Of a stretch of 51,742 bases of DNA, positions 1 to 7,931 are shown in pieces. The translations under genes were made by a program, and so were the position numbers. The stretch is taken from positions 1 through 51,742 of the forward strand of contig SVTS01000010.1 in the NCBI GenBank assembly GCA_015063645.1, read 5' to 3'. The stretch comes from Oscillospiraceae bacterium (GTDB taxonomy: Bacteria; Bacillota; Clostridia; Oscillospirales; CAG-272). Position 1 is the first letter of the stretch, and every line of letters begins with the position of its first letter. The notes below the pieces were generated by a model. That model was not told where the DNA came from, searched no databases, and saw only the letters and a list, made by a program, of their open reading frames with translations.

Positions 1-58
1 GGAAAGGACCATCTCAAACGCCGAAGTTCCTTTCCCCTGCACCCCAATCTCCTTGGCT
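1..58. repeat. intergenic palindromic repeat, copy cut by window edge
   Basis: This stretch shares several blocks, in the same order and orientation, with 2718-2840: GGAAAGGACCATC, CGCCGAAGTTCCTTTCCC and CAATCTCCTTGGCT. The first and second blocks form an inverted repeat (GGAAAGGA/TCCTTTCC). It is probably the end of a dispersed intergenic repeat whose left part lies outside the window. No coding potential is seen. Confidence 0.55.
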
Positions 59-92
59 TGATAGCTGGTTTGTGGCAACATGCATAAATTTT

Positions 93-135
93 CGCCCGGA
101 CCTTCACCATAGGTGAAGGTCCGGGCGTCTTTTTT
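93..135 (+). terminator. rho-independent terminator for a plus-strand gene left of the window
   Basis: A perfect 16-bp stem (93-108 with 112-127, loop ATA) is followed on the plus strand by TCTTTTTTG. On the minus strand no T-run follows, so it most likely ends a plus-strand transcript from the left of the window. Confidence 0.8.
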
Positions 136-326
136 GTTGAAGATGTCCATAGGATTCGGCAGAGGCAAGGAGACAGGGGTGGCGGGGGAGGAAACTTCGC
201 CGTGTGAGATGGTTCCTCCCCCGCCTCGCCGCGTTAGCGGCGAAAAAAGCTGCATTTGTGCATATTGTATACAGTATGTGCTTAAGTTAATGACATTGGG
301 AGCCTGCTCCTGCGGTTTTTATAAAG
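136..326. other. non-coding stretch with hairpins and one repeat copy
   Basis: No credible gene is seen. It holds a 13-bp hairpin (181-193 with 213-225), a 7-bp hairpin (226-232 with 237-243) and, at 244-300, one copy of a 57-bp sequence that recurs at 44525-44581. Confidence 0.6.
244..300. repeat. 57-bp dispersed intergenic repeat, copy A
   Basis: It matches 44525-44581 at 55 of 57 positions by eye. The core contains TGTATACAGTATGTGC followed by TTAAGTTAATGACATTGGG. Both copies follow a small GC-rich hairpin ending in a run of A. The two copies lie 44 kb apart, both in intergenic DNA. Function is unknown. Confidence 0.75.
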
Positions 327-356
327 AAGACCGGATACCGTGCGGTATCCGGTCTT
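327..356 (-). terminator. terminator at the end of the CIS operon
   Basis: A perfect 13-bp stem (327-339 with 344-356, loop GTGC) begins 10 bp beyond the tube-gene stop codon. Read on the minus strand the stem is followed by CTTTATAAAA, a modest U-rich tail. It is the natural 3' end of the minus-strand sheath-tube transcript. Confidence 0.7.
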
Positions 357-365
357 TGTTGTTTC

Positions 366-788
366 TTACGAAACTCTGGTCATGCCCTCGTGAGCAATCT
401 CGATGGATTCGATGGCGATCTCAGATGCGGTTGCATTGAAATCGGGAGCAGTGTACTTCATCGGCCATGCATTGATAACCTGCCAGGATGCAGCGGGAGA
501 TTCCTCTTCATCCAGCAGCGTGATGGTGATGGTCTTTCTGTCCACAGCACCGTTAACGCCGGTCATCATCCAGTCATAGATCACGGTGGAATCCACCAGA
601 CCCTGCTTCAGGGTGATGTTGCCGTACTTCTTCAGTCCCGGCACCTTCTGAGGCGTGGTGACCATGTCGCCTTCTCTGTACTCGACAACGTCGATGGATG
701 CGTCAAATCCGGTAACCTCGGAGAATCCGCCTGCATCAAGACCGTCGATCTCTACTTTATATCTGAATCTGGTATGCGGGTAAGCCAT
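366..788 (-). CDS. CIS inner tube protein (phage T4 gp19 / Afp1 family)
   Basis: This is the main tube subunit, stacking as hexamers inside the sheath to form the expelled needle. The 140-residue length is typical of the gp19-like family. Family hallmarks are the N-terminal FRYKVEIDGLDAGGFSEVTG segment, a central GNITLKQG strand motif and an IESIEIAHEGM ending. The ATG at 788 follows a clear ribosome site (GAAAGGGGAATAAC). It is the last gene of the cluster, directly downstream of the sheath gene, the usual tube-sheath pairing. A second, divergent gp19-like protein lies at the 5' end of the operon (35178-35615), parallel to Afp1 and Afp5. Family assignment is secure; stacking role is known for the family. 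Confidence 0.93.
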   Translation of the reverse strand: MAYPHTRFRYKVEIDGLDAGGFSEVTGFDASIDVVEYREGDMVTTPQKVPGLKKYGNITLKQGLVDSTVIYDWMMTGVNGAVDRKTITITLLDEEESPAASWQVINAWPMKYTAPDFNATASEIAIESIEIAHEGMTRVS

Positions 789-825
789 TGTTATTCCCCT
801 TTCGATATTTGTCTGTCAGCTGTAA

Positions 826-2517
826 TTACTCAGCGTCGCCGGTCTTCTGCGTGATGCGGAAGATCACGAATTCGGCGGGCTTCACGGGAGCGACACCGAT
901 CACGCAGACGAGTCTGCCGTTGTCGATATCATCCTGGCTCATGGTGTTGCGGCCGATGTTGACGAAGAATGCTTCATCAGCGGAGGAGCCTGCCAGAGAG
1001 CCGTTTCTCCACATACCGTTCAGGAATACGCTGATTGTTCTCTGAACTCTGGTCCAGAGCGCTTCGTCATTGGGCTCGAATACTGCCCAGCTGGTGTTTG
1101 CCTTGATGGTTTCCTCAAGGAAGATGAAGAGACGGCGTACGTTGATGTACTTCCAGCTGGGATCGCTGGAAACGGTTCTTGCACCCCATACGCGGATACC
1201 CTGACCGGGGAACGCACGGATCAGGTTGACGCCCTTCGGGTTGAGGATGTCCTGCTCGCCCTTGTTGAAAGCAACATCGAGACCTACGCATGCGCGGACA
1301 ACTTCGTTTGCGGGAGCCTTGTGAACGCCGCGGGTGTTGTCGCTTCTTGCATAGATACCCATGATGGAGCCGCTCGGCGGGATGGCGATGTTCTTCTTAT
1401 CCAGCGGATCGAACACCGTCAGCCACGGATGATAGAGAGCAGCGTAGCTGGAGGAGTAGATATCGCGGTGAGCGATGATTTCGTCGGTCTTCTTCGCGTT
1501 TCTCGGAATATCGAGAACAGCGAAGCGGCTGGCGAGGTTTTCGCAGTGAGCCACGAGGGTCAGCTGTACGTTGGGGTCGGTAACGCCGGGCACTGCCATG
1601 ATGGAGACAACGTCGTTGTCCAGGAATGCCTGGATACCGGTGCGGTTGCCTGCACCGTTGTCGGTGCCGATGAAATCAGCAGCGGACAGATCGGATGCGG
1701 CACCGTTGGAGCCGCCGGAGAACTCTACAGCACCGTCGCCGAGAGCCACAGCGGGAGCCACGATGGCGGAGGAATCGCCGTTCCATGCGATCTCAACGAG
1801 CTCGCTCTTGGCGGTCTTCTTGGAGATATAGTTGGCAGCTTCGATGTTGAAGGATACGTTTTCGTAGCTTTCAACGGTATCGTCGCACTTGATCTCCAGG
1901 GAGATTTCGCAGGTGGTGATCACCTTGGCGGGGAGCAGGTTGGCATCGGTGATGTCAGCGGAGAAAGCGTTTGCGAAGGTCAGGATGTTGTCCTGATTCT
2001 TCTCAACCTTGTTGTACTCCACGGATTCGCCGTCAGCGAACGCTACGATGTCGCCGGGGTTGAAGCCTGCGGCATTCTTAACGCGGTATTTTTTGTCATC
2101 GAGTTTTTCAAGAGCCTGGGTCTTAGCCTTGGAGGAAGCGGAGATCTTCACACCGATGCTGTCGCCCCATACGCCGGGGTTCTTAGCGGTGAAAACGAGA
2201 TCGCCGAGCTGTGCGGAAGCACACTTGGCGCTTGCGGGAGCAACGCGGGCGATATAGCAGCGGGCGCCGCCGTTGAGGAAGAAATGCTCAACCGCATAAG
2301 CGAGGAAACGGTACTCACCGAATTCATTCTCGGAGAGGAAGCCGCCGTAGGTGCGCTTGAAGTCTGCAAAATTGGTAACGAGCTGCGGAACGCCGCTGAT
2401 CGGGCCCTTTTCAGCGAGACCGACAAAACCTGCGGTACTGGTACCGACACCTTCCATCGGCTTTCCGCCGGATTCAAATTCTTCGACATAGACGCCGGGA
2501 GACAGATATTCAGCCAT
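826..2517 (-). CDS. CIS contractile sheath protein (Afp2-4 / phage tail sheath family)
   Basis: This is the sheath subunit that surrounds the tube and contracts to drive it outward. The N-terminus LSPGVYVEE and following GTSTAGFVGLAEKGP are classic for phage sheath proteins. The C-terminal domain carries PGQGIRVWGARTVSSDPSWK, YINVRRLFIFLEETI and the conserved ending around APVKPAEFVIFRI. At 563 residues the length fits, with a variable inserted domain at roughly 100-280. Only one sheath gene is present, whereas Afp and PVC carry three. The ATG at 2517 is the only in-frame start because an in-frame TAA lies just upstream. A strong AAAGGAGGG sits 36 nt away, nearer to an 8-codon mini-ORF (2510-2533) that overlaps the start. 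The 37-bp gap to the tube gene suggests co-transcription. Confidence 0.95.
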   Translation of the reverse strand: MAEYLSPGVYVEEFESGGKPMEGVGTSTAGFVGLAEKGPISGVPQLVTNFADFKRTYGGFLSENEFGEYRFLAYAVEHFFLNGGARCYIARVAPASAKCASAQLGDLVFTAKNPGVWGDSIGVKISASSKAKTQALEKLDDKKYRVKNAAGFNPGDIVAFADGESVEYNKVEKNQDNILTFANAFSADITDANLLPAKVITTCEISLEIKCDDTVESYENVSFNIEAANYISKKTAKSELVEIAWNGDSSAIVAPAVALGDGAVEFSGGSNGAASDLSAADFIGTDNGAGNRTGIQAFLDNDVVSIMAVPGVTDPNVQLTLVAHCENLASRFAVLDIPRNAKKTDEIIAHRDIYSSSYAALYHPWLTVFDPLDKKNIAIPPSGSIMGIYARSDNTRGVHKAPANEVVRACVGLDVAFNKGEQDILNPKGVNLIRAFPGQGIRVWGARTVSSDPSWKYINVRRLFIFLEETIKANTSWAVFEPNDEALWTRVQRTISVFLNGMWRNGSLAGSSADEAFFVNIGRNTMSQDDIDNGRLVCVIGVAPVKPAEFVIFRITQKTGDAE

Positions 2518-2533
2518 AAGATCGGTTTTCCAT
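2510..2533 (-). CDS. possible leader mini-ORF overlapping the sheath start
   Basis: A 7-residue reading frame (MENRSYG, stop) begins 20 nt after the only strong ribosome site upstream of the sheath gene, and its stop overlaps the sheath ATG by 8 nt. It may couple ribosome loading to the sheath start, or be chance. Nothing beyond the spacing supports translation. Confidence 0.2.
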   Translation of the reverse strand: MENRSYG

Positions 2534-2602
2534 CGCGGGGGATGAAAAACTTTCCCTCCTTTGGTTTAAGTTTTCACGCGGCTGCGTGATGTTTACAGTT
2601 AT

Positions 2603-2621
2603 ATTATATAGGATGATTATA
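2603..2621 (-). promoter_or_regulatory. candidate -10 region for the sheath-tube transcript
   Basis: Two TATAAT hexamers read on the minus strand at 2603-2608 and 2616-2621, about 85-100 nt upstream of the sheath start, in an AT-rich tract that contrasts with the GC-rich surroundings. The -35 positions (GAATCC and ATAGAT) are poor matches, so an activator or another sigma factor would be needed. Promoter activity is inferred. Confidence 0.4.
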
Positions 2622-2702
2622 AACGGGATTCTATACAAATCTATATACAAATGAAGAGATACAGCCTTTTTTGCAGGGAATTCCGCCGCCTGCGGGCGGC
2701 GG

Positions 2703-2812
2703 GCAGGGGTAGAAGGGGGAAAGGACCATCCCACGGGAACCCCCAAAGCTCGCTTTGCTCACTTCGGGGAACCCCTACCGCGCCGAAGTTCCTTTCCCCC
2801 TTCTACCCCTGC
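2703..2812. repeat. 110-bp palindromic intergenic element
   Basis: A perfect 23-bp inverted repeat pairs 2703-2725 with 2790-2812. Within and just beyond it (to 2840) are the blocks shared with 1-58. It resembles the nested palindromes around 48.8 and 49.9 kb in style. No ORF is seen within it. Confidence 0.75.
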
Positions 2813-2884
2813 ACCCCCTCAACCCCCAATCTCCTTGGCTGAGCGGATTCTGCGCTTCGCTCACTACAGCCATATAGTAAATAA

Positions 2885-2923
2885 CGCGCCGGAAGATTCT
2901 GCTTTGCAAAATCTTCCGGCGCG
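2885..2923 (-). terminator. hairpin after the last CIS body gene, possible terminator or attenuator
   Basis: A perfect 14-bp stem (2885-2898 with 2910-2923) lies 50 nt beyond the stop codon of the 257-residue gene. Minus-strand sequence after the stem is TTATTTACTATATGG, only partly U-rich, so termination may be incomplete. Its place before the sheath-tube pair suggests it sets the ratio between structural modules. Confidence 0.5.
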
Positions 2924-2972
2924 AAAATTGCTTTGAGAAGGATGGCAATTCGCCTGCGGGCGGGAGCGGAGG

Positions 2973-3746
2973 TCATTCGGGGATGCCGTTTTCTTCGCCG
3001 TCATCTTCGTCCCCGCTGTCTTCTTCGCCGGAGGCGGATGCGGGGCGATGGGCGGTCTGAGGGTCTTCCGTGTGCTCGCCGAAGAGCAGCTTCTGCAGCT
3101 CTTCCGAATCCGTTCCGTTCAGCTTCCGGCGGGTCTGGCGCAGGTTTTTCAGGAATTTCATCTCCATGGTTTTCTTATCCAGGATGATTTTCTCCATCGC
3201 CTGTGTCTCGTGATGCGGCGCCTCATCCCGACGCATCTGCTGCAGCTGCTTCTCATTTTTTGGCAGATCCAGAAACGGCATCGTTTTGTTGAAACGATCC
3301 AGATCGTGCCGGCGGGCGTGCTCGCGGAGCTTTTTCAGTATCTTTTTCTCCGGCGTCTTCGCTTTTGTCCGGTAGGCAAAGGCGCTTTCCGCCGGCTTCG
3401 CCGCATTGGTGAACAGCTCCCCGCCGTTTCCGTGATGCTTTTTCCGGCGGGATCCCTCCACCTGCTTGGAGGCATTCTCCAGCGTGGGGCTGTCGTGCCG
3501 TCTCTGTGCCGATCCGGCAACGGTGATGTCTCCTTTTTTGTCCGCACCCACGGAGAGATTGCTGTAGGAATTGCTCATGGAGAACATCTCTTTCGCCTCG
3601 CCGCGCTGTTCTTTCTCGGCGGGATGCGCCGCGTATCCGCGGATCGGTTTCGCGTACGTCTCCCGGTCATGCGGGGATTTTTCGTGCACCTGCGCCTCGG
3701 AGGAGGAATTCAGCTGCTTCTCCCGTTTCAGATATTCCCGGTCCAT
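2973..3746 (-). CDS. unknown charged protein of the CIS operon
   Basis: I do not recognise a family. The 257 residues are highly charged and probably largely disordered: a Lys/Arg-rich N-terminal half, a helical segment rich in K/E/R around residues 130-215 (LDLPKNEKQLQQM, EKIILDKKTMEMKFLKNLRQ), and an acidic tail (about 220-257) with runs of D/E. No signal peptide or membrane segment is present. The ATG at 3746 follows GAGGAGGGCGC. It starts 10 bp after the AAA+ ATPase gene and is the last gene before the palindrome-rich gap. Position suggests an ATPase adaptor, assembly factor or cargo; none can be shown from the sequence. Confidence 0.7.
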   Translation of the reverse strand: MDREYLKREKQLNSSSEAQVHEKSPHDRETYAKPIRGYAAHPAEKEQRGEAKEMFSMSNSYSNLSVGADKKGDITVAGSAQRRHDSPTLENASKQVEGSRRKKHHGNGGELFTNAAKPAESAFAYRTKAKTPEKKILKKLREHARRHDLDRFNKTMPFLDLPKNEKQLQQMRRDEAPHHETQAMEKIILDKKTMEMKFLKNLRQTRRKLNGTDSEELQKLLFGEHTEDPQTAHRPASASGEEDSGDEDDGEENGIPE

Positions 3747-3755
3747 GCGCCCTCC

Positions 3756-5669
3756 TCAGTTGTCCAGATAGTAGAAATATTCTCCCGCTTCCGCCCGGGT
3801 GAATGATTTGCCGCTCTTGGCGAATTCGTTTTTCAAAGCGGCGACGATATGCTTCATCTCGATGGTGTCCTCTCCTGCCGCGGCGGCGAGAAATGCGCTG
3901 TGCAGGGCGATATTTTTGATATTCGAGCCGGACAGCTCAAAATTCTCCACCAGATAATCCAGATCCAGTTTCCCCAGCGGTGCGTCGGCGGGGAACGCCT
4001 TCTGCCAGATCTCCGCCCGCTGCTGCGCTCCGGGGAAGGGAAATTCAATGAGAAACTTCATGCGGCGTTTGAACGCCTCGTCAAAGTTCTGGACAAAGTT
4101 GGTGGCGAGGATGGCGATGCCGTTGTATTCTTCGATCTTCTGCAGCAGAAAGGCGGCTTCCATGTTGCTGTATTTGTCGTTTGCATCCTTCACCTCGGTG
4201 CGCTTTCCGAAGAGCACGTCCGCCTCATCGAAGAAGAGCACCACGCGGCTTTTTTTCGCGTTTTCGAAGATCTCCTGCAGATTCTTTTCCGTTTCGCCGA
4301 TGTATTTGCTGACGACGGAGGCAAGATTGACTTTGTACAGCTCCAGTCCCAGTTCGTGCGCCATCACCTGCGCCGCCATGGTCTTGCCCGTACCGGGCGG
4401 TCCGGTGAAGATCATGGATGCGCCCCGTCCGTAGGGGAGCTTGGCGCCGAAATTCCATTTTTCATACACCGTGCAGCCGAAGCGGACGTAATCACAGGCG
4501 GTGCGGAGCAGTTTTTTGCTGTGAGGCGGCAGAACAAGATCATCCCAGCCGAATGCGCAGTTCACGCGCACCGCCCGATTGCCCATGGAGGAGCCGACGG
4601 AGGCGTAGCAGCCACGCTTGATGTCGGCGGCGGTGAGGGGCGCGTCGCCGACGCACTTCAGTGCCGCGAAGCGGAACGCTTTATCTATCGCTCCCGGCGG
4701 CAGGCTGAATTCCATGGCGATCTCTCTGAAATCAATGCCGGACTCAACGGAGTACGCGGCGCTTTTCCGCTCCCAGATTACGCTCTGCTCCGCCACGGAG
4801 GGCAGCGGAACGGCGACGGAGATCAGATCCGCATCCGCATCATCTGCGGTGAGCGGCGACTGCGTGAGCAGAATCACCAGCCCGATTTCTCCTGCAAGTG
4901 CCGTCATGCAGGTTTCATATGCGCTCATCTCGCCGGAGCCCTCCGGAATCAGCACCGGAAAGGTGCCCGAGAGCGCCAGCAGAGCGGCGATTTCCTCCGG
5001 CGGGACGGAGCGTACCGCCCAATCGGACAGCACGGCGAACGCCATGCCGCAGTGGGATGCGGCATCCGCCAGCACGGTCTTTCTGCCGGAGCCGGGCGTT
5101 CCGTGGATGTTCAGAATTACCGCACGCACATCCGTGTCCGTCTCCAATGCCCGGATGGCAGTCTGCAGTGCCGGCGCGGCATAGGCATCCGGCGGAGCCG
5201 CTTCGGGCAGGGGCGTGAGATATTTCTGCGGTACGGTGCCGTTTAACAGATAGGCGAAAACGGATGCTTTCAGCGTCATAGATGCGCAGAACACGGGGGA
5301 CGTGCCGTCAAAAAGCCGGTGAAGCAGTCCCTCTTCCGTGAAAAATGCGGCGCAGTCCGCAACGCGGTCTTCTCCGAGGATCAGCGTGCACAGTGCCTGC
5401 GGCGATACGGTACCGACGGGCGTGCCGAATGCTTCGGCAATCAGCGCGGCGCATGCCGCGTCCGTCCGGACGGCGAATCCGAATGCGATCGCCATCCGCT
5501 CAAAATCGCCGCAGCCGAAGACGGAAAACAGCGCGTGCAGAGGCGTCGCCGTATCCGCCTGCAGGGAGGCGGCGAGCGTTTCCGCCCCGGCGGAGGAGTA
5601 ACCGCTCTCCGCAAAATCCTGCAGATACCGGCGTACCGCATCCGTCAGGCGCGAGTAGGATTTGTTCAT
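3756..5669 (-). CDS. AAA+ ATPase of the CIS (Afp15/Pvc15-like), copy 1
   Basis: Afp15-type ATPases are part of nearly all extracellular CIS loci and are thought to assist assembly or cargo loading. The 637 residues hold a C-terminal AAA+ core: Walker A GPPGTGKT at about 423-430, Walker B LFFDEADVLF at about 477-486, a sensor 1 region ILATNF, and the arginine-rich FDEAFKRRMKF box. The N-terminal half has a second, degraded P-loop (GTPGSGRKT, about 188-196) without a clear Walker B, so the protein is a two-domain ATPase with one live site. The ATG at 5669 follows AAGGTGG. A paralogue with the same layout is encoded at 10098-12332. Confidence 0.9.
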   Translation of the reverse strand: MNKSYSRLTDAVRRYLQDFAESGYSSAGAETLAASLQADTATPLHALFSVFGCGDFERMAIAFGFAVRTDAACAALIAEAFGTPVGTVSPQALCTLILGEDRVADCAAFFTEEGLLHRLFDGTSPVFCASMTLKASVFAYLLNGTVPQKYLTPLPEAAPPDAYAAPALQTAIRALETDTDVRAVILNIHGTPGSGRKTVLADAASHCGMAFAVLSDWAVRSVPPEEIAALLALSGTFPVLIPEGSGEMSAYETCMTALAGEIGLVILLTQSPLTADDADADLISVAVPLPSVAEQSVIWERKSAAYSVESGIDFREIAMEFSLPPGAIDKAFRFAALKCVGDAPLTAADIKRGCYASVGSSMGNRAVRVNCAFGWDDLVLPPHSKKLLRTACDYVRFGCTVYEKWNFGAKLPYGRGASMIFTGPPGTGKTMAAQVMAHELGLELYKVNLASVVSKYIGETEKNLQEIFENAKKSRVVLFFDEADVLFGKRTEVKDANDKYSNMEAAFLLQKIEEYNGIAILATNFVQNFDEAFKRRMKFLIEFPFPGAQQRAEIWQKAFPADAPLGKLDLDYLVENFELSGSNIKNIALHSAFLAAAAGEDTIEMKHIVAALKNEFAKSGKSFTRAEAGEYFYYLDN

Positions 5670-5678
5670 AGAACCACC

Positions 5679-7922
5679 TTATGTGCGGTTTTCGGAGAAG
5701 CAGGCGAGAAATTCCTTTCTCAGCCATTTGCTCGGCTCGATGCCCAGCTCCTCTCCGATCAGCGCGCAGTATTTGTCATAATGCCCTTTCGCCTTGTTCG
5801 GATATCCCATGGCGATGTGGCAGTACAGAATTTCTCTGACGATCCGTTCGGAATAGGGATCGATTTCCGCGGCGTTCTGCAGAAAGACCAGCTCTTTGGC
5901 GTAGGATCCCCCTGCGTGGCAGTGGGCGGCAAGCATAAGGCATCCGTCCACAAACGCCCGGTCATAGTATTCCCGGAGATTGTTCGCCCAGCCGCAGTCC
6001 AGATTGGCGAGATATTTTCCCCAGTATCCGGAAAAAAGCGCCGCATGCGCCAGAACCTCACTGAGATTGTTCTCGCTCACCGCTTTGCAGACGGAGATGA
6101 TCTCCTCCGAATCGTCACCGATGAGGGAGGTGTCCAGCGCATAGCATTTGTTCCGGTAGGAGATGAAATCCCGGAAAACGGGGTCCCGGAACTCCCTCCG
6201 CAGACTGTAGATGATGTTGTGCAGCATGGCGACAGCGCTCTCCGGCATGGACTGATGCCACAGTGCGTCCATCAGATGATCCCGGTCCAGCGGTTTTCCG
6301 TCCCGCTCCAGCATGAACGCCATGAATTCGCAGGCTTTTTTCGTGCGCCAGGGGATGTCCCGCTTTTCCGCGGACAGCGTCACGGTGAAATTGCCGAAGC
6401 GGCGTACGCGGATGGGCTTTTCTCTGGGGGAAATATTCTGGCGGAGCACCCTTTCCATCTGTGCCTGATGCTCCGGATACAGAAAGGGCAGGGGATGCCC
6501 GTTTTCCCGCAGATACGCCGTGAAGCGGCAGATGTTCGCCGTGTACAGCGGCGGATTCTTATCGAATTTCAGAATGCCGTTGTAGAGTCCGCGCCAGACG
6601 CTGTACAGATTTTCCTTGCCGAACATACTGTCCGCCATATTGAATGCCCGCTCCATGGCGGGATATTCGCCTTTATAATAGTAATATTGCCCGAGAATGC
6701 CCAGCGCGGAGGCGTCCGACGGCATTCTGTACCGCTCGATGATGTCGGCGCAGTAGCCGATCAGCTCGAATTCCCGGTTCTCGATGAGGCTGCCGCCGCA
6801 TCGGATCAGCAGGCTTTCCGCCGTGTCGGCGTCGCCCCATTCCTCAAGCAGGGAGAGCGCATCCGCCATGCGGTTGTTCTCCGCATAGTACCGGACGGCG
6901 GCATCCGTAAGCTGGCGGCGCTCCGATGCAGAGAGCAGACCGGCAAGCGCCTGCCGGACCGCCGGGACATAGACGGGATATTCCTCCGTATTGTCCGGCA
7001 GTACCAGAATCCCGTGGGAGTGCAGGTATGAAAGCTCCTCCCCGCCGGTGTTCCGATGCAGAACCGCCCGGCACATCTCCCTGTCGCACCGGCGGAGGAA
7101 TGCCGTCTGGCGGATATATGCCGCGAGGGAATCGTCCAGCGTGTCCAGAATATTGTAGGCGATATAGCTGCGCAGATGGGAACGCTCGGCGGCGGAGGCG
7201 AGATGCAGCTCTTTCTCCCGTCCCCGGGGGATCTCTTTCAGGATCATCGCCTCAGCGGCGGGCCATCCGCCGGCAAAGGTGTGGAGCGCTTCTGCTGCCG
7301 CAGGCAGCGGAATGCCGGAGGCGGTGTTCAGCACTGCGCAGTCCGGCGGGAGCTGGCGGCTGATGTGCATCGCCGTTTCCTCTGCGGTGAACAGAAGCGC
7401 GTCCGTGCCAAGCTCCCGGCAGTTGTCGCCGAGGATCCAGCGGACGAGGAAGCTGGGCACTTCCCGTGCAGCCAGCGCAGCCCGGTAACTGCCGCTTACG
7501 GCAGAAGCGATGATGCTTTCCAGAATCCGCCTTGCGGCGGGAGCTGTGACTGCGTCCAGCGCGTCGATCAGCAGCGAGAAGCCGCCTGAGGCGGCGGTTT
7601 TCACGAAATGCGCCGTGATCTCCCGCACGGACACGTCACGGTTGTCCGGAAGAGATTCTCCCGCGGCAGCGGCAAGAGCAGCGCAGAGATGCGCCGCAAG
7701 GTATTCTTCGTCGTTATCCTCCGTACGCAGGGACAGATATACCGCCGGGGCACCCCAATCCTGTGCCTGCTGGGCGAGGAACACGGTTTTGCCCATACCG
7801 GCACATCCGTGTACCAGTATAAGAGGAGAATGTCCGACGCGGCGTTCGCGGCGGACATATCCTGTGCTCGGTATAGCGGCGGAAACGCTTTCCGCCGGCA
7901 TGTAATAATCACGCAGATGCAT
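5679..7922 (-). CDS. STAND ATPase with SARP-type winged helix and BTAD domain
   Basis: This looks like a MalT-like signal-sensing transcription regulator. A P-loop GCAGMGKT lies at about 38-45 and a Walker B-like FSLLIDALDAV near 114-124, followed by helical repeats. Around residues 500-590 is an OmpR/SARP-type winged helix (RRFGNFTVTLS, then CEFMAFMLERDGKPLDRDHLMDALW read in pieces). Residues about 600-747 form a bacterial transcriptional activator domain, ending near AKGHYDKYCALIGEELGIEP. Unlike MalT it lacks a C-terminal LuxR-type helix-turn-helix. It sits inside the operon between the 532-residue protein and an ATPase, so it probably controls CIS genes in response to an unknown ligand. 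The ATG has no strong ribosome site, consistent with translational coupling. Confidence 0.85.
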   Translation of the reverse strand: MHLRDYYMPAESVSAAIPSTGYVRRERRVGHSPLILVHGCAGMGKTVFLAQQAQDWGAPAVYLSLRTEDNDEEYLAAHLCAALAAAAGESLPDNRDVSVREITAHFVKTAASGGFSLLIDALDAVTAPAARRILESIIASAVSGSYRAALAAREVPSFLVRWILGDNCRELGTDALLFTAEETAMHISRQLPPDCAVLNTASGIPLPAAAEALHTFAGGWPAAEAMILKEIPRGREKELHLASAAERSHLRSYIAYNILDTLDDSLAAYIRQTAFLRRCDREMCRAVLHRNTGGEELSYLHSHGILVLPDNTEEYPVYVPAVRQALAGLLSASERRQLTDAAVRYYAENNRMADALSLLEEWGDADTAESLLIRCGGSLIENREFELIGYCADIIERYRMPSDASALGILGQYYYYKGEYPAMERAFNMADSMFGKENLYSVWRGLYNGILKFDKNPPLYTANICRFTAYLRENGHPLPFLYPEHQAQMERVLRQNISPREKPIRVRRFGNFTVTLSAEKRDIPWRTKKACEFMAFMLERDGKPLDRDHLMDALWHQSMPESAVAMLHNIIYSLRREFRDPVFRDFISYRNKCYALDTSLIGDDSEEIISVCKAVSENNLSEVLAHAALFSGYWGKYLANLDCGWANNLREYYDRAFVDGCLMLAAHCHAGGSYAKELVFLQNAAEIDPYSERIVREILYCHIAMGYPNKAKGHYDKYCALIGEELGIEPSKWLRKEFLACFSENRT

Positions 7923-7931
7923 AGTTTATAC

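Larger units (their letters stand above)
2518..2972. other. 455-bp gap between the CIS body genes and the sheath-tube pair
   Basis: No credible gene is seen. Reading in the transcription direction it holds a 14-bp hairpin (2885-2923), a 110-bp palindromic element (2703-2812), an AT-rich tract with two TATAAT boxes (2603-2621), and the sheath ribosome site (2554-2562). This layout suggests the sheath and tube can be transcribed separately from the genes upstream of them. Confidence 0.6.

Noticed and set aside
113-439. 108-residue frame at the left end
   Set aside because: It crosses a terminator, hairpins and the end of the tube gene; no ribosome site or family pattern.
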